Assembly (NCBI RefSeq): GCF_016755875.1
Contig: NZ_BNED01000005.1
Span: forward strand, 6,338,001 to 6,402,000
Reading direction: 5' to 3'
Length of the DNA stretch: 64,000 nucleotides
Origin: Streptomyces spororaveus
GTDB lineage: Bacteria; Actinomycetota; Actinomycetes; Streptomycetales; Streptomycetaceae
The translations under genes and the position numbers were made by a program. Below are positions 44,582 through 52,763 of this stretch, one piece after another. The notes under the pieces are model-generated. The model saw nothing but the letters and a program-made list of their open reading frames with translations, was not told the origin of the DNA and ran no database searches. The stretch's first letter is position 1. Each line of letters opens with the position of its first letter.

Positions 44582-45562
44582 ATGACTGCTACGCGTACCA
44601 CCGGCGCCGTCGCCGCCGGCCTTGCCACCATCACCGCCGACGGCACCGTCCTCGACACCTGGTTCCCCGCCCCCGAGCTGGTCGCCGAGCCCGGCCCGGC
44701 CGGCACCGAGCGCCTCACCGCCGACCGGGCGGTGGAGCTGCTGGGCGCCGCCGCGGCCAAGGCCCTCCGCACGGACGCGGTCCGCGGCGTCGAGGTCGTA
44801 GCCGTCCGCACGGTCATCTCCTCCCTGGAGGACAAGCCGCTGGACGCGCACGACGCGTACCTGCGCCTGCACCTGCTCAGCCACCGCCTGGTCAAGCCGC
44901 ACGGCCAGAACCTCGACGGCGTCTTCGGCCTGCTGACCAACGTCGCCTGGACCTCGCTCGGCCCGGTCGCCGTCGACCAGGTCGAGACGGTCCGCCTCAA
45001 CGCGCGCGCCGAGGGCCTGCACCTCCAGGTCACCTCGATCGACAAGTTCCCGCGGATGACGGACTACGTCGCGCCCAAGGGCGTGCGCATCGCCGACGCG
45101 GACCGCGTCCGGCTCGGCGCGCACCTCGCCGAGGGCACCACCGTCATGCACGAGGGCTTCGTCAACTTCAACGCGGGCACCCTCGGCACCTCCATGGTGG
45201 AGGGCCGCATCTCCGCGGGCGTCGTGGTCGGCGACGGCTCGGACATCGGCGGCGGCGCCTCCACCATGGGCACCCTCTCGGGCGGCGGCAAGCAGATCAT
45301 CTCGATCGGCGAGCGCACCCTGATCGGCGCCGAGGCGGGCGTGGGCATCGCGCTGGGCGACGAGTGCGTGGTCGAGGCCGGCCTCTACGTGACCGCGGGC
45401 ACCCGGGTGACCCTTCCGGACGGCCAGATCGTCAAGGCCCTGGAGCTCTCCGGCGCCAGCAACATCCTCTTCCGCCGCAACTCGGTGACCGGCGCCGTCG
45501 AGGCCCGCCCGTACAAGGCGGCCTGGGGCGGCCTGAACGAGGTCCTGCACAGCCACAACTGA
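44582..45562 (+). CDS. dapD: Tetrahydrodipicolinate N-succinyltransferase
   Basis: 326 residues. It catalyses the succinyl-CoA-dependent step of lysine/diaminopimelate synthesis. The N-terminal half is the actinobacterial-type helical domain. The C-terminal half is a left-handed beta helix with hexapeptide turns ([38 protein letters not shown], in pieces, and [27 protein letters not shown]). The length and layout match the long actinobacterial DapD rather than the E. coli type. A hairpin lies 20 bp after the stop. Confidence 0.94.
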   Translation: MTATRTTGAVAAGLATITADGTVLDTWFPAPELVAEPGPAGTERLTADRAVELLGAAAAKALRTDAVRGVEVVAVRTVISSLEDKPLDAHDAYLRLHLLSHRLVKPHGQNLDGVFGLLTNVAWTSLGPVAVDQVETVRLNARAEGLHLQVTSIDKFPRMTDYVAPKGVRIADADRVRLGAHLAEGTTVMHEGFVNFNAGTLGTSMVEGRISAGVVVGDGSDIGGGASTMGTLSGGGKQIISIGERTLIGAEAGVGIALGDECVVEAGLYVTAGTRVTLPDGQIVKALELSGASNILFRRNSVTGAVEARPYKAAWGGLNEVLHSHN

Positions 45563-45581
45563 CGTCTGAACCGTCCCCGAT

Positions 45582-45612
45582 CGCCCTCCCGGCCCACCCG
45601 GCCCGGAGGGCG
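45582..45612 (+). terminator. Hairpin after dapD
   Basis: CGCCCTCC (45582-45589) pairs with GGAGGGCG (45605-45612); additional GC pairs extend the stem inward. It lies between dapD and a convergent gene and may end both transcripts. Confidence 0.55.
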
Positions 45613-45655
45613 CTCGCCTGCCCGGTGTCCACGGGGCGATCCGGGCGTCCGGCGG

Positions 45656-46129
45656 TCATCCCCGGCGTTCGACCGCGTCCGGCTGCAGCCGCAGCTCCTG
45701 GACCTGATAGCAGTCCGAGTAGACGGTGGCGATGACCGCACCGCACGCGCACACCAGGTTCGGACCCCATTCGCCGTCCATCCCGCAGCAGTACCCGCGG
45801 CGCATCGCGACGTCCGGATGAGCCTCCAGGCCGATGCCGTCGCCGGGGTTGAGCACGATGGTGCCGCTCGGGCCGGACTCGACGAGCAGGCCGGACGAGG
45901 CCTCCAGCACGTACGGGGGGCCACAGGGCGCGGGGTCGATCGCGAAGGTACCGGGGGCCATCCGCACGATCGGTTCGTCGGTGTGGCCGTTCGCGTCCGT
46001 GGGTGAGATCCGGGGCTGGTACCACCCGTCGTCCACGTCCGGGTCCGGAAGCGGCCGTTCGGTGACGGCCGGAGTCACCGCGCGGCGGCAGCGACGACAC
46101 AGGAAGACCGTGGTCAGGGGCGCGTGCAC
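45656..46129 (-). CDS. Hypothetical Cys-rich protein, possibly zinc-binding
   Basis: 157 residues. CRRCRRAV near the N-terminus (first Cys at residue 11) and CCGMDGEWGPNLVCACG in the C-terminal half give a set of cysteines typical of structural zinc binding. The middle (MAPGTFAIDPAPCGPPYVLEASSGLL, in pieces) is acidic and has no membrane segment. I do not recognise a family with known function. It is followed on the same strand by nothing obvious, and the next upstream gene on this strand (46140-46394) ends 10 bp before it, so the two are probably cotranscribed. Confidence 0.65.
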   Translation of the reverse strand: MHAPLTTVFLCRRCRRAVTPAVTERPLPDPDVDDGWYQPRISPTDANGHTDEPIVRMAPGTFAIDPAPCGPPYVLEASSGLLVESGPSGTIVLNPGDGIGLEAHPDVAMRRGYCCGMDGEWGPNLVCACGAVIATVYSDCYQVQELRLQPDAVERRG

Positions 46130-46139
46130 AGGGGGACGC

Positions 46140-46394
46140 TCAGTGGAGGGCGATCGTGCGGACCAGGCCCGCGAAGGCCTGCTTCTCCGCCTCGGTCAGC
46201 TCCACCGACTCCATCGGGTGCGCGGCGGCGCCACGCTGGCCCGGGATCATGGGCAGGCCCTCGGCCCCGGCGGGCTCCGGGTGGTGGAAGTCGCTGTCCC
46301 CCCGCATGTGACGGAGGCCGGTGAACCAGACGATCGCGGCCACGAGCAGGACGGCGAGGCCGATTTCCTGAGCGAGGGAGATGGAGGGGAACAC
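46140..46394 (-). CDS. Small single-helix membrane protein, unknown function
   Basis: 84 residues from GTG 46394, preceded by GGAGGA. One N-terminal helix (EIGLAVLLVAAIVWFTGL) is followed by a polar tail (MRGDSDFHHPEPAG, then VELTEAEKQAFAGLVRTIALH) that would face the cytoplasm. I do not recognise it. It lies 10 bp before the Cys-rich gene. Confidence 0.6.
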   Translation of the reverse strand: MFPSISLAQEIGLAVLLVAAIVWFTGLRHMRGDSDFHHPEPAGAEGLPMIPGQRGAAAHPMESVELTEAEKQAFAGLVRTIALH

Positions 46395-46538
46395 GAGGAT
46401 CCTCCGGGAGTGCGGTCGGTACGAGCCGGTACAAGATCGAGCGTGGAGCTACTCAACCACCCCGACCGGTCGATTCGGCAGGGATGTGTCGAGCGTCACG
46501 CCAGGGCCGAAAGTCCCTACCTTGTCCGAGAAGACCCG

Positions 46539-47009
46539 TTACGGCTCCAGGCGCAGCTTGAAGCCCTCGTGGCTGCGCGCGAAGCCCAGCCGCTCGTAGA
46601 ACCGGTGCGCGGCCGTCCGACGCTTGTTGCTGGTCAGCTGGACCAGGCCGCATCCGCGCTCGCGGGCCCGCTCGGCGGCGAGCCGCATCAGCTCGGCCCC
46701 GAGCCCCGAGCCCCGCCGGTCCGCGCGGATCCGTACCGCTTCCACCAGGGCCCGTTCCTGACCGTTCTGGCCCAGGCCGGGGATGTACGTCAGCTGGAGG
46801 CAGCCGACGACGACCTCGCCCGCCGCGTCCGCCCCGCCCCCTTCCGTGAGGACCAGCATCTCGTTGCGGGCGTCCGCCCCGATCGCGGCGAAGGCCCGCT
46901 CGTGCGCCTCGCCGACCGTCATCGAGGCCGGGTCGAGGACCTGGTGCTCGTCGGCGAGCAGGGCGAGTACGGCGGGCAGGTCCTGACGGGTGGCCTCACG
47001 GAAGATCAT
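46539..47009 (-). CDS. GNAT-family N-acetyltransferase
   Basis: 156 residues. The GNAT fold is seen in FREATRQDLPAVLALLADEH at the start, GEVVVGCLQLTYIPGL (beta 4), and the acetyl-CoA loop VEAVRIRADRRGSGLGAELMRLAAERARERGC with RRGSGLG (in pieces). QLTSNKRRTAAHRFYERLGFARSHEGFKL is the usual C-terminal end. The substrate is unknown. It lies 70 bp from the nuclease gene on the same strand. Confidence 0.9.
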   Translation of the reverse strand: MIFREATRQDLPAVLALLADEHQVLDPASMTVGEAHERAFAAIGADARNEMLVLTEGGGADAAGEVVVGCLQLTYIPGLGQNGQERALVEAVRIRADRRGSGLGAELMRLAAERARERGCGLVQLTSNKRRTAAHRFYERLGFARSHEGFKLRLEP

Positions 47010-47078
47010 GGCCGGATTGTGGCAGGGGGCCCGGCCGGGACGGTGGCCGGACCCCCTGCGGCTGCGGGACCCGGAGGG

Positions 47079-48920
47079 TTACGGGCGGAAGCGCAGCACC
47101 TGCGGGTCGTGGTCGCTGTTCTGCGCCGAGAACTCCGCGTTGATGTGCACGCTGTCGTACGTGAACTTCTTGATCGCCGGGCTGGTCAGGATCTGGTCCA
47201 GCACCTGCGCGTTGCCCTGGTAGACGTACGAGTAGCGCTCCGCCTTCGGCAGCGACTTGATCGCCGGGTACAGCGCCCCGCCGTCCGCCAGCGCGTCGGT
47301 CGTCGCCGAGAACTCGAAGTCGTTGATGTCACCGAGGACCAGCACGTCGGCGTTCTTGTCCTCCGCCAGGATCTGCTTGACGAAGCCGTTCACGGCCTGC
47401 GCCTGCAGCAGTCGCTTGGCCTCCGAGGAGCGGACCGGCGGCTGGTGGTGCGAGGTCAGGCCCTCGTCGCCGCCCTTGGAGCCGAAGTGGTTGGCGATCA
47501 CGAAGACCGTCTTGCCGCGGAAGACGAACTCGCCGGCCAGCGGCTTGCGGCTGTCCGCCCACGCCGGGTTGGCGGGGTCGATGCGGCCGGGGGAGTGGGT
47601 CAGGGCGGCCTTGCCGTTGACCTTGGTCACGCCGGTCGCCGTCACCGCGTCACCCGGGGCGCGCTCGGTGAAGGAGACCCGCGCCGGGTTGAAGAGGAAC
47701 ACCTGGCGGATGTTGCCGCCGGGCTCGCCGCCGTCCTTCTTGTCCTCCGGGTTGACGGTCCGCCACTGGTAGGCCGGGCCGCCGGCGGCCGAGATCGCCG
47801 CGGTGAACTTGGTGAGGGTCTGCTCGGCCGAGACGGTGCCGTCGTTCTTGGCGCCGTTGTCGTCCTGGATCTCCTCCAGGGCGAGGACGTCGGGGGAGGC
47901 GAGGTTCTCGACGACCGCCTTCGCCAGCGCGTCGAACTTCTCCTGCGGGTCGGTCGGGTCGAGGTTCTCGACGTTGTACGTGGCCACCGCGAGCTCCTGC
48001 TCGGCCTGCGGCTTGGTCTTCTCGGGGGCGAGGGTGCCCGCCTTGACGGTGCCGAGGGTGCGGGCCACCAGGGTGTAGCCGCCGAACTGGTTGAAGTCCA
48101 GCGGGCCTTCCGTGGTGCCGGTCAGCTTGTCGCCGACGTTGGCCACCGGGAAGGGCTGCTGCGCGACGGGCGCGAGCTGCTGGATCTGCAGGCGGCCGGT
48201 GTTCTGGGACTCGTAGGAGCCGTAGATGGTGCCCCCGCGCTTGGCGGTGTTCTCCCAGCCCTTCACCGTGACCCACAGCTCCGAGTACGGGTCGGTGGCG
48301 CCGACCACGCGGGAGGTGCCGATCTTGACGTTCATGCCCTCCAGGGACTCGAAGTAGTCGAGGGCGTAGCGCGAGGGCTCCAGGGCCAGGCCGTTGATGC
48401 TGCCGGCGGCGGCCGGGTCGCCCGCCGGGGCGTACTCGGCGGGCACCGAGTACTCGTTGACCGCGGTGGCCTCGGGCAGCGCGTTGCCGGAGGAGACCAC
48501 GGTCACCGTCGGCTTGGAGATCTGGGTCACCGACTGGTTGCCGGAGGTCAGACCGCCGGGGATGTACTCGCCGACCGTGCCGGAGACCTTGACCGCGTCG
48601 CCCGTGGCGACGGTCGGGACCGAGTTGGTGAAGACGAAGACGCCCTCGCTGGTGGCGTCGTTGTCGTCGGCGTCCGGGTCCTGGATCCAGAAGCCGCGCG
48701 AGCCGTACGTCCGCACGCCCGTCACGATGCCCGCGACGTCCGTGACCTGCTTGCCGTTGAGCGGGGATATCCGGGTGGTGCCCTGAATGTCGTGGATGCG
48801 TATCGGATCGGCGGACACGGCGCCTTCGGCCGCGTCGGCGGAGCCCGCGAGCAGGCCGGTGGCCAGTGCGGTGGCGACGAGGGCCGCGACGGCGGCGGAA
48901 CGGGGATGCGAGGAGCGCAT
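47079..48920 (-). CDS. Extracellular endonuclease/exonuclease/phosphatase-family nuclease (ExeM/NucH-like)
   Basis: 613 residues from ATG 48920, preceded by GGAG; a longer frame to 49016 is rejected as a Pro-rich extension. The signal peptide is about residues 1-30. An N-terminal OB-fold-like region (ISPLNGKQVTDVAGIVTGVR) precedes the catalytic domain: AVATYNVENLDPTDPQEKF, DVLALEEIQDDNG (metal-binding Glu), VFVIANHFGSKGG (His), VLVLGDINDFEFS (Asp, Asn) and NSDHDPQVLRF at the very end. All usual catalytic residues are present. It probably degrades extracellular DNA for phosphate and nucleosides. A PHO-box-like pair lies upstream at 49061-49082. Confidence 0.92.
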   Translation of the reverse strand: MRSSHPRSAAVAALVATALATGLLAGSADAAEGAVSADPIRIHDIQGTTRISPLNGKQVTDVAGIVTGVRTYGSRGFWIQDPDADDNDATSEGVFVFTNSVPTVATGDAVKVSGTVGEYIPGGLTSGNQSVTQISKPTVTVVSSGNALPEATAVNEYSVPAEYAPAGDPAAAGSINGLALEPSRYALDYFESLEGMNVKIGTSRVVGATDPYSELWVTVKGWENTAKRGGTIYGSYESQNTGRLQIQQLAPVAQQPFPVANVGDKLTGTTEGPLDFNQFGGYTLVARTLGTVKAGTLAPEKTKPQAEQELAVATYNVENLDPTDPQEKFDALAKAVVENLASPDVLALEEIQDDNGAKNDGTVSAEQTLTKFTAAISAAGGPAYQWRTVNPEDKKDGGEPGGNIRQVFLFNPARVSFTERAPGDAVTATGVTKVNGKAALTHSPGRIDPANPAWADSRKPLAGEFVFRGKTVFVIANHFGSKGGDEGLTSHHQPPVRSSEAKRLLQAQAVNGFVKQILAEDKNADVLVLGDINDFEFSATTDALADGGALYPAIKSLPKAERYSYVYQGNAQVLDQILTSPAIKKFTYDSVHINAEFSAQNSDHDPQVLRFRP

Positions 48921-49320
48921 GGGCAGGAACTCCGGTGTGGGAGAGGGAAAAGGTGGGGGGTACGGCAGTGAGATCTGCGGGAGACATGCCGCCCCCGATA
49001 CATCTACGCGCGTCAATTTCCTGTGTGGCCCGCAAAGTTGTCAACCCCTCCAGGGAATACGACAGCTGACTGTGGGATGAACCAAAGGGGATGGCCCGCC
49101 GGACAAACCCGAAATGCGTCTACGCTGGAACGCCGCACTCAGGCCGCGTCTGTCATCTGCGCCACATCCGGCATGCCCGCACTGCCCGTCATGTCGGCCA
49201 TGTCATCGAAATCCGGGCGCATGTGACGGTCCGACCGGTGCGCGGCCCGTGTCACCAACGCCACACCCCGAAACACCCCGAAACGCCCTGCCCCATCGCG
49301 TCCGCGAGGAGAACCGCCCC
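48921..49320. promoter_or_regulatory. 400-bp divergent spacer between the nuclease and an unknown gene
   Basis: No gene is supported; short frames here have unusual composition. On the minus strand a consensus -35 TTGACA (plus-strand 49040-49045) lies upstream of the nuclease, with only a poor -10 (GGAAAT) 18 bp further. Just upstream of it, two adjacent 11-base units (GTTCATCCCAC and AGTCAGCTGTC, minus strand, plus coordinates 49061-49082) partly match PHO-box repeats. GAGGAGA (49297-49310) provides the ribosome-binding site for the plus-strand gene at 49321. Confidence 0.4.
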
Positions 49321-50817
49321 ATGTCCGCAGAGTCGCACCCCACGCTGCCGCCGGTCCGGCTGCACTCCGATGCGGAGCTGGCCCGAGAGGCCCTCGGCGC
49401 ACCGCTGTTCGCGCGCGCCGTACGGCTCGCCCGCTGGGCCGGACCGGACACCCGCGTCGGCGTCGGCGGCGAGCTCGCCACCGCCCAGCTGCCCGAGGCG
49501 GCCGCGGTGCTCGGCCTCGAAGCCGCCGACGAGGACTCCGCCGGGTACGCGAGCCAGGCGTGGCGGGTGGCCGTGGACACCGGACTGGTCGACGTGACCG
49601 AACCGGAGGACGACGGCGGGAAGGGCGACGGCGGGGAGGACGACGAGGAACGGTTCGGCACGGCCACCCCCGGTGAGGACCTCGCGCTGGTGACGGGCGG
49701 GGCGCCCGGCGACGTACTCGACCTCTGGCTGGCGGCCCTGGACACGGTCCTCGCCGACGCGGCCGTACCCGACCTCGACGACCTCGTCGACGCGCTGGAC
49801 GCCGGCGGCGAGATCGACTTCGACCGGCTGGACTGGAACCCGGGGCGCGAGGCGGACTTCCTCGACGGGGTCCTCGCCAACCTCTACCTGCTCACCGTCG
49901 CCGAGGGCGGGGCCGCGGACGAGCCGGTTCCGCTGCCGGTGCTCGCCGCGTCGATGGTCGTGCCCGACGACATGGGCGAGCCGACCGATGCCGTACTGGA
50001 ACAGGTCTCGGACGCGATGATGCGCCTCGACGACCAGTTCCGGCAGCTGGAGCCGATCGGGCTGGTGGAGTTCCGGCCCGTCGACGAGGCGCTGATGGCG
50101 GAGGCCGAGGGGCCCCTGGAGCCGGAGACCGCGAGCGCCGTGGACGACGAGGACGTGTCCCGCTACGGGATGGTCCGCCTGACCCCCCTCGGCCTCTACG
50201 GGGTCCGGGCCCGGATGCTGGAGGCCGGGGTCGATGCCCCCGCCGTCGGCGAACTGGCCGAGAAGGGCGCCGACGTACTGCTCGACGCGGTCTCCTCCTA
50301 CTCCGAGAGCGCCGCCCAGGCCGAGATCGAGCAGTGGCTGGCGGGCCGGGAACCGGCCGCCGCGGCCGCCGAACTGCTGGCCGCCGCCCGCGGGGACGAC
50401 GAGGGCGGCCCGCTGCGCCGGCTCCGGTGCCAGCAGGCCCTGGCGCCGGCCGGGCCGGAGGCCGAGCCCGCGGTCCGCTCGGTGCTGGACGACCCGGAGC
50501 TCGGCGGGCTCGCCCGGGTCTGGCTGGCGGAGCGCGGGGTGAGCGACGTACCGGCGCCGGACCAGGAAATGGTGTTCTGGCTGACAGTGGACACGATCGC
50601 GGCGCAGCTCGCCGCGGACGGGGAGACGGAGGAGCTGCCGCTCCTGATGGAGACCCTGACCGCGCATCACGCGGGCTTCTTCGAGCAGGCATGGCGGGTG
50701 GAACACCCGGCGACGGCATACGTCCTGGAGGCGATGGGCCGGCTGCACCCGGACAGGAAGGCGGCCAAGGAGGCCCGCAAGGCCGCCTTCAAGGCCCGCT
50801 CCCGCCGTCCGGCCTAG
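49321..50817 (+). CDS. Acidic protein of unknown function, 498 residues
   Basis: ATG 49321 follows GAGGAGA; frames further upstream are rejected. The protein is strongly acidic, with an Asp/Glu/Gly-rich loop near residues 97-110, and is mostly alpha-helical. No signal peptide, membrane helix or catalytic motif is visible. Segments such as EIDFDRLDWNPGREADFLDGVL, RYGMVRLTPLGLYGVRAR (winged-helix-like), and the C-terminal FWLTVDTIAAQLAADGE and RKAAKEARKAAFKARSRR (basic tail) do not point to a family I can name. I have seen similar long proteins in many streptomycetes without function. Confidence 0.75.
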   Translation: MSAESHPTLPPVRLHSDAELAREALGAPLFARAVRLARWAGPDTRVGVGGELATAQLPEAAAVLGLEAADEDSAGYASQAWRVAVDTGLVDVTEPEDDGGKGDGGEDDEERFGTATPGEDLALVTGGAPGDVLDLWLAALDTVLADAAVPDLDDLVDALDAGGEIDFDRLDWNPGREADFLDGVLANLYLLTVAEGGAADEPVPLPVLAASMVVPDDMGEPTDAVLEQVSDAMMRLDDQFRQLEPIGLVEFRPVDEALMAEAEGPLEPETASAVDDEDVSRYGMVRLTPLGLYGVRARMLEAGVDAPAVGELAEKGADVLLDAVSSYSESAAQAEIEQWLAGREPAAAAAELLAAARGDDEGGPLRRLRCQQALAPAGPEAEPAVRSVLDDPELGGLARVWLAERGVSDVPAPDQEMVFWLTVDTIAAQLAADGETEELPLLMETLTAHHAGFFEQAWRVEHPATAYVLEAMGRLHPDRKAAKEARKAAFKARSRRPA

Positions 50818-50900
50818 GGGTTCCTGTCGTTCCGGCGGGTGGTGACAATGCGCCGTTCCTGCGGCCGGAGTTGGCCATTCCGGGACAGGGCAAGGGGCCG

Positions 50901-50939
50901 GTTCCTCTTGGTGGGTAGTTCAGCCGCCGTTCACGTGCG
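50901..50939 (+). promoter_or_regulatory. PHO box (PhoP-binding repeats) upstream of the phosphatase gene
   Basis: GTTCAGCCGCC (50918-50928) and GTTCACGTGCG (50929-50939) are adjacent 11-bp direct repeats that match the Streptomyces PHO-box unit G(G/T)TCAYYYR(G/C)G at 9 and 10 of 11 positions. GTTCCTCTTGG at 50901-50911 is a possible third, weaker unit. The phosphatase ATG is 65 bp downstream. PhoP control under phosphate limitation is inferred. Confidence 0.7.
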
Positions 50940-51003
50940 GGCGAGAGCGTGTGCGCCGACGACCGCACGACAGGCGCACCACCTCCCCACCCCTGGAGCC
51001 CCG

Positions 51004-52443
51004 ATGCCGCTCAGCCGCAGAGACTTCACCGCTCGTACCGTCATCGCCGGCGCGGGAGTCGCGCTCACCGGGACGGTCGGCGCCCTCGCCACCGCCCCGG
51101 GGGCGCTCGCCGCCGAGGACGGCACGGAGCGCGACGAGCACGGACGGCCCTGCGAGCCGGGCTACGGCCCGCTCGTGCCCGACCCGGCGGGACTGCTGGC
51201 CCTGCCCGCCGGGTTCACGTACCGCGTCATCACGCACAGCGGGGTCACCAGGCTGGACTCCGGCGAGACCACCCCGTCCAACCACGACGGGACCGCCGCC
51301 TTCGAGGGGCACCGCGGCGTCACCCTCCTCGTCAACAACCACGAGCTCAAGGGCAAGCGGGAGAACTGGGCCCACCCCGTCCCGCTCACGGAGGGCCTGG
51401 TCTACGACCCGGCCGCGGCCGGCGGGTGCACGGTCGTCGAGGTCCGGCGCGGCGGCGAGATCGCCGAATGGGTGGGTATCGCCGGTACGTCGACCAACTG
51501 CGCGGGCGGTGCCACGCCCTGGGACACCTGGCTGACCTGCGAGGAGAACTCGGACCTCGCCGGCAAGAACGGGATGACGAAGGACCACGGCTACGTCTTC
51601 GAGGTCGACCCGCACGACCGGCGCGCCAACCGCGACCCGCGGCCGGTCAAGGCCTTCGGGCGCTACGACCACGAGGCCGTGGTCATCGACCCGCGCCAGG
51701 GCCACGCCTACCTGACCGAGGACGCCTCCGGCCCCAACGGGCTGCTCTACCGCTGGACCCCGCCCCGCGGCTTCCACCACGGGCGCGGCAGGCTCCGTAC
51801 GCTGGCGGCCGACGCCGGCGTGCTCCAGGCCGCCAAGTGCATCGACAGCTCCGGCCGGTTCGTCGACGACTTCTCGCGCACCACGAAGACCGGCACCGTG
51901 TACGGGGTCGACTGGGTGGACGTGCCCGACCGCGACGCCCGGACCGTACCGGTGCGCAAGCAGTTCGCGGACGGTCAGGTGACGCGCGGGCGCAAGCTGG
52001 AGGGCATGTGGTGGGCGGACGGCGGCGCGTACTTCGTCTCGTCCTACGCCCGTGAGGAGAGCCCGGGCCCGGCCCACGACGGCCAGGTCTGGTTCTACGA
52101 CCCCAAGCGGCGTACGGTCCGGCTCACCGTCCTGATCGGGGTCAACGCGGACCCGTCGGCGGACGGCGGCTACGACGGCCCCGACAACATCACCGTGTCC
52201 CCGTACGGCGGCCTGATCATCGCGGAGGACGGCTCGGGGCTGCAGCACCTGTTCGGCGCGACCGCGTCGGGGCGCACCTACCCGCTGGCGCGCAACGAGC
52301 TGAACATCGGGTCGGCCGAGGCGCCGGAGTACTCCGAATTCACCGGTGTCTGCTTCGCCCCGGACGGGCGCACGCTGTACGCCAACATCCAGGACCCGGG
52401 CATCATGCTGGCCATCACCGGGCCGTGGCGGCGCGCGCACTGA
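51004..52443 (+). CDS. Tat-exported PhoX/DUF839-type alkaline phosphatase
   Basis: 479 residues from ATG 51004. It has a Tat signal with SRRDFTARTV (Arg5 and Arg6), a hydrophobic core and an Ala-rich cleavage region (about residue 38). The mature part is the DUF839 beta-propeller: NNHELKGKRENWAHP, GTSTNCAGGATPWDTWLTCEEN, GRYDHEAVVIDPRQGHAYLTEDASGPNGLLYRW (in pieces), and DNITVSPYGGLIIAEDG and FTGVCFAPDGRTLYANIQDPG near the end. PhoX-type enzymes use Ca and Fe and release phosphate from many esters outside the cell; they need Tat export because the cofactors are inserted before export. The PHO box upstream supports this call. Confidence 0.9.
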   Translation: MPLSRRDFTARTVIAGAGVALTGTVGALATAPGALAAEDGTERDEHGRPCEPGYGPLVPDPAGLLALPAGFTYRVITHSGVTRLDSGETTPSNHDGTAAFEGHRGVTLLVNNHELKGKRENWAHPVPLTEGLVYDPAAAGGCTVVEVRRGGEIAEWVGIAGTSTNCAGGATPWDTWLTCEENSDLAGKNGMTKDHGYVFEVDPHDRRANRDPRPVKAFGRYDHEAVVIDPRQGHAYLTEDASGPNGLLYRWTPPRGFHHGRGRLRTLAADAGVLQAAKCIDSSGRFVDDFSRTTKTGTVYGVDWVDVPDRDARTVPVRKQFADGQVTRGRKLEGMWWADGGAYFVSSYAREESPGPAHDGQVWFYDPKRRTVRLTVLIGVNADPSADGGYDGPDNITVSPYGGLIIAEDGSGLQHLFGATASGRTYPLARNELNIGSAEAPEYSEFTGVCFAPDGRTLYANIQDPGIMLAITGPWRRAH

Positions 52444-52460
52444 CGTCGGCGGCGCCGACG
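52444..52460. terminator. Hairpin between the phosphatase and a convergent small gene
   Basis: CGTCGGC (52444-52450) and GCCGACG (52454-52460) form a perfect stem around GGC immediately after the stop. The adjacent CCGACGCGCACGCG is repeated at 52455-52468 and 52470-52483. Confidence 0.5.
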
Positions 52461-52484
52461 CGCACGCGTCCGACGCGCACGCGC

Positions 52485-52661
52485 CTACTGGGCCGGGGAA
52501 ACCTCCGCGCGCGAGGCCTCGGCCCACTCGGCGAGCAGGAACTCATATGCCTCGGAGGGCCACTCGCCGTCCACCCGCGTCTCGACGAGGTGCCGTATCG
52601 CCTCGTTCGCCTCGGCGGCGGACGGGCGGGCGGGACCCGCGGGGCTGAGTGTCTTGTACAT
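52485..52661 (-). CDS. Small conserved protein, 58 residues
   Basis: ATG 52661 (MYKTLSPAG) follows GGAAG; a longer frame starting at 52715 is rejected. It contains AEANEAIRHLVETRV and EAYEFLLAEWAEASRAE, a helical, acidic small protein that recurs beside many Streptomyces genes as an unknown. No known function. It is convergent to the phosphatase. Confidence 0.55.
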   Translation of the reverse strand: MYKTLSPAGPARPSAAEANEAIRHLVETRVDGEWPSEAYEFLLAEWAEASRAEVSPAQ

Positions 52662-52763
52662 GCTTCCAAGGCTACGGGCGGGCACTGACAGCCACTTACG
52701 GATTACGCGTGGCATCCATCACCCGGGACGCGCACCGGTGGCCGCATATGCCCGCCCACCTGC

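Noticed and set aside
45834..48971. A 1045-codon plus-strand frame over the nuclease region
   Set aside because: It is antisense to the nuclease and GNAT genes, which have complete motifs. The product is Arg/Gly/Val-rich with no family resemblance.
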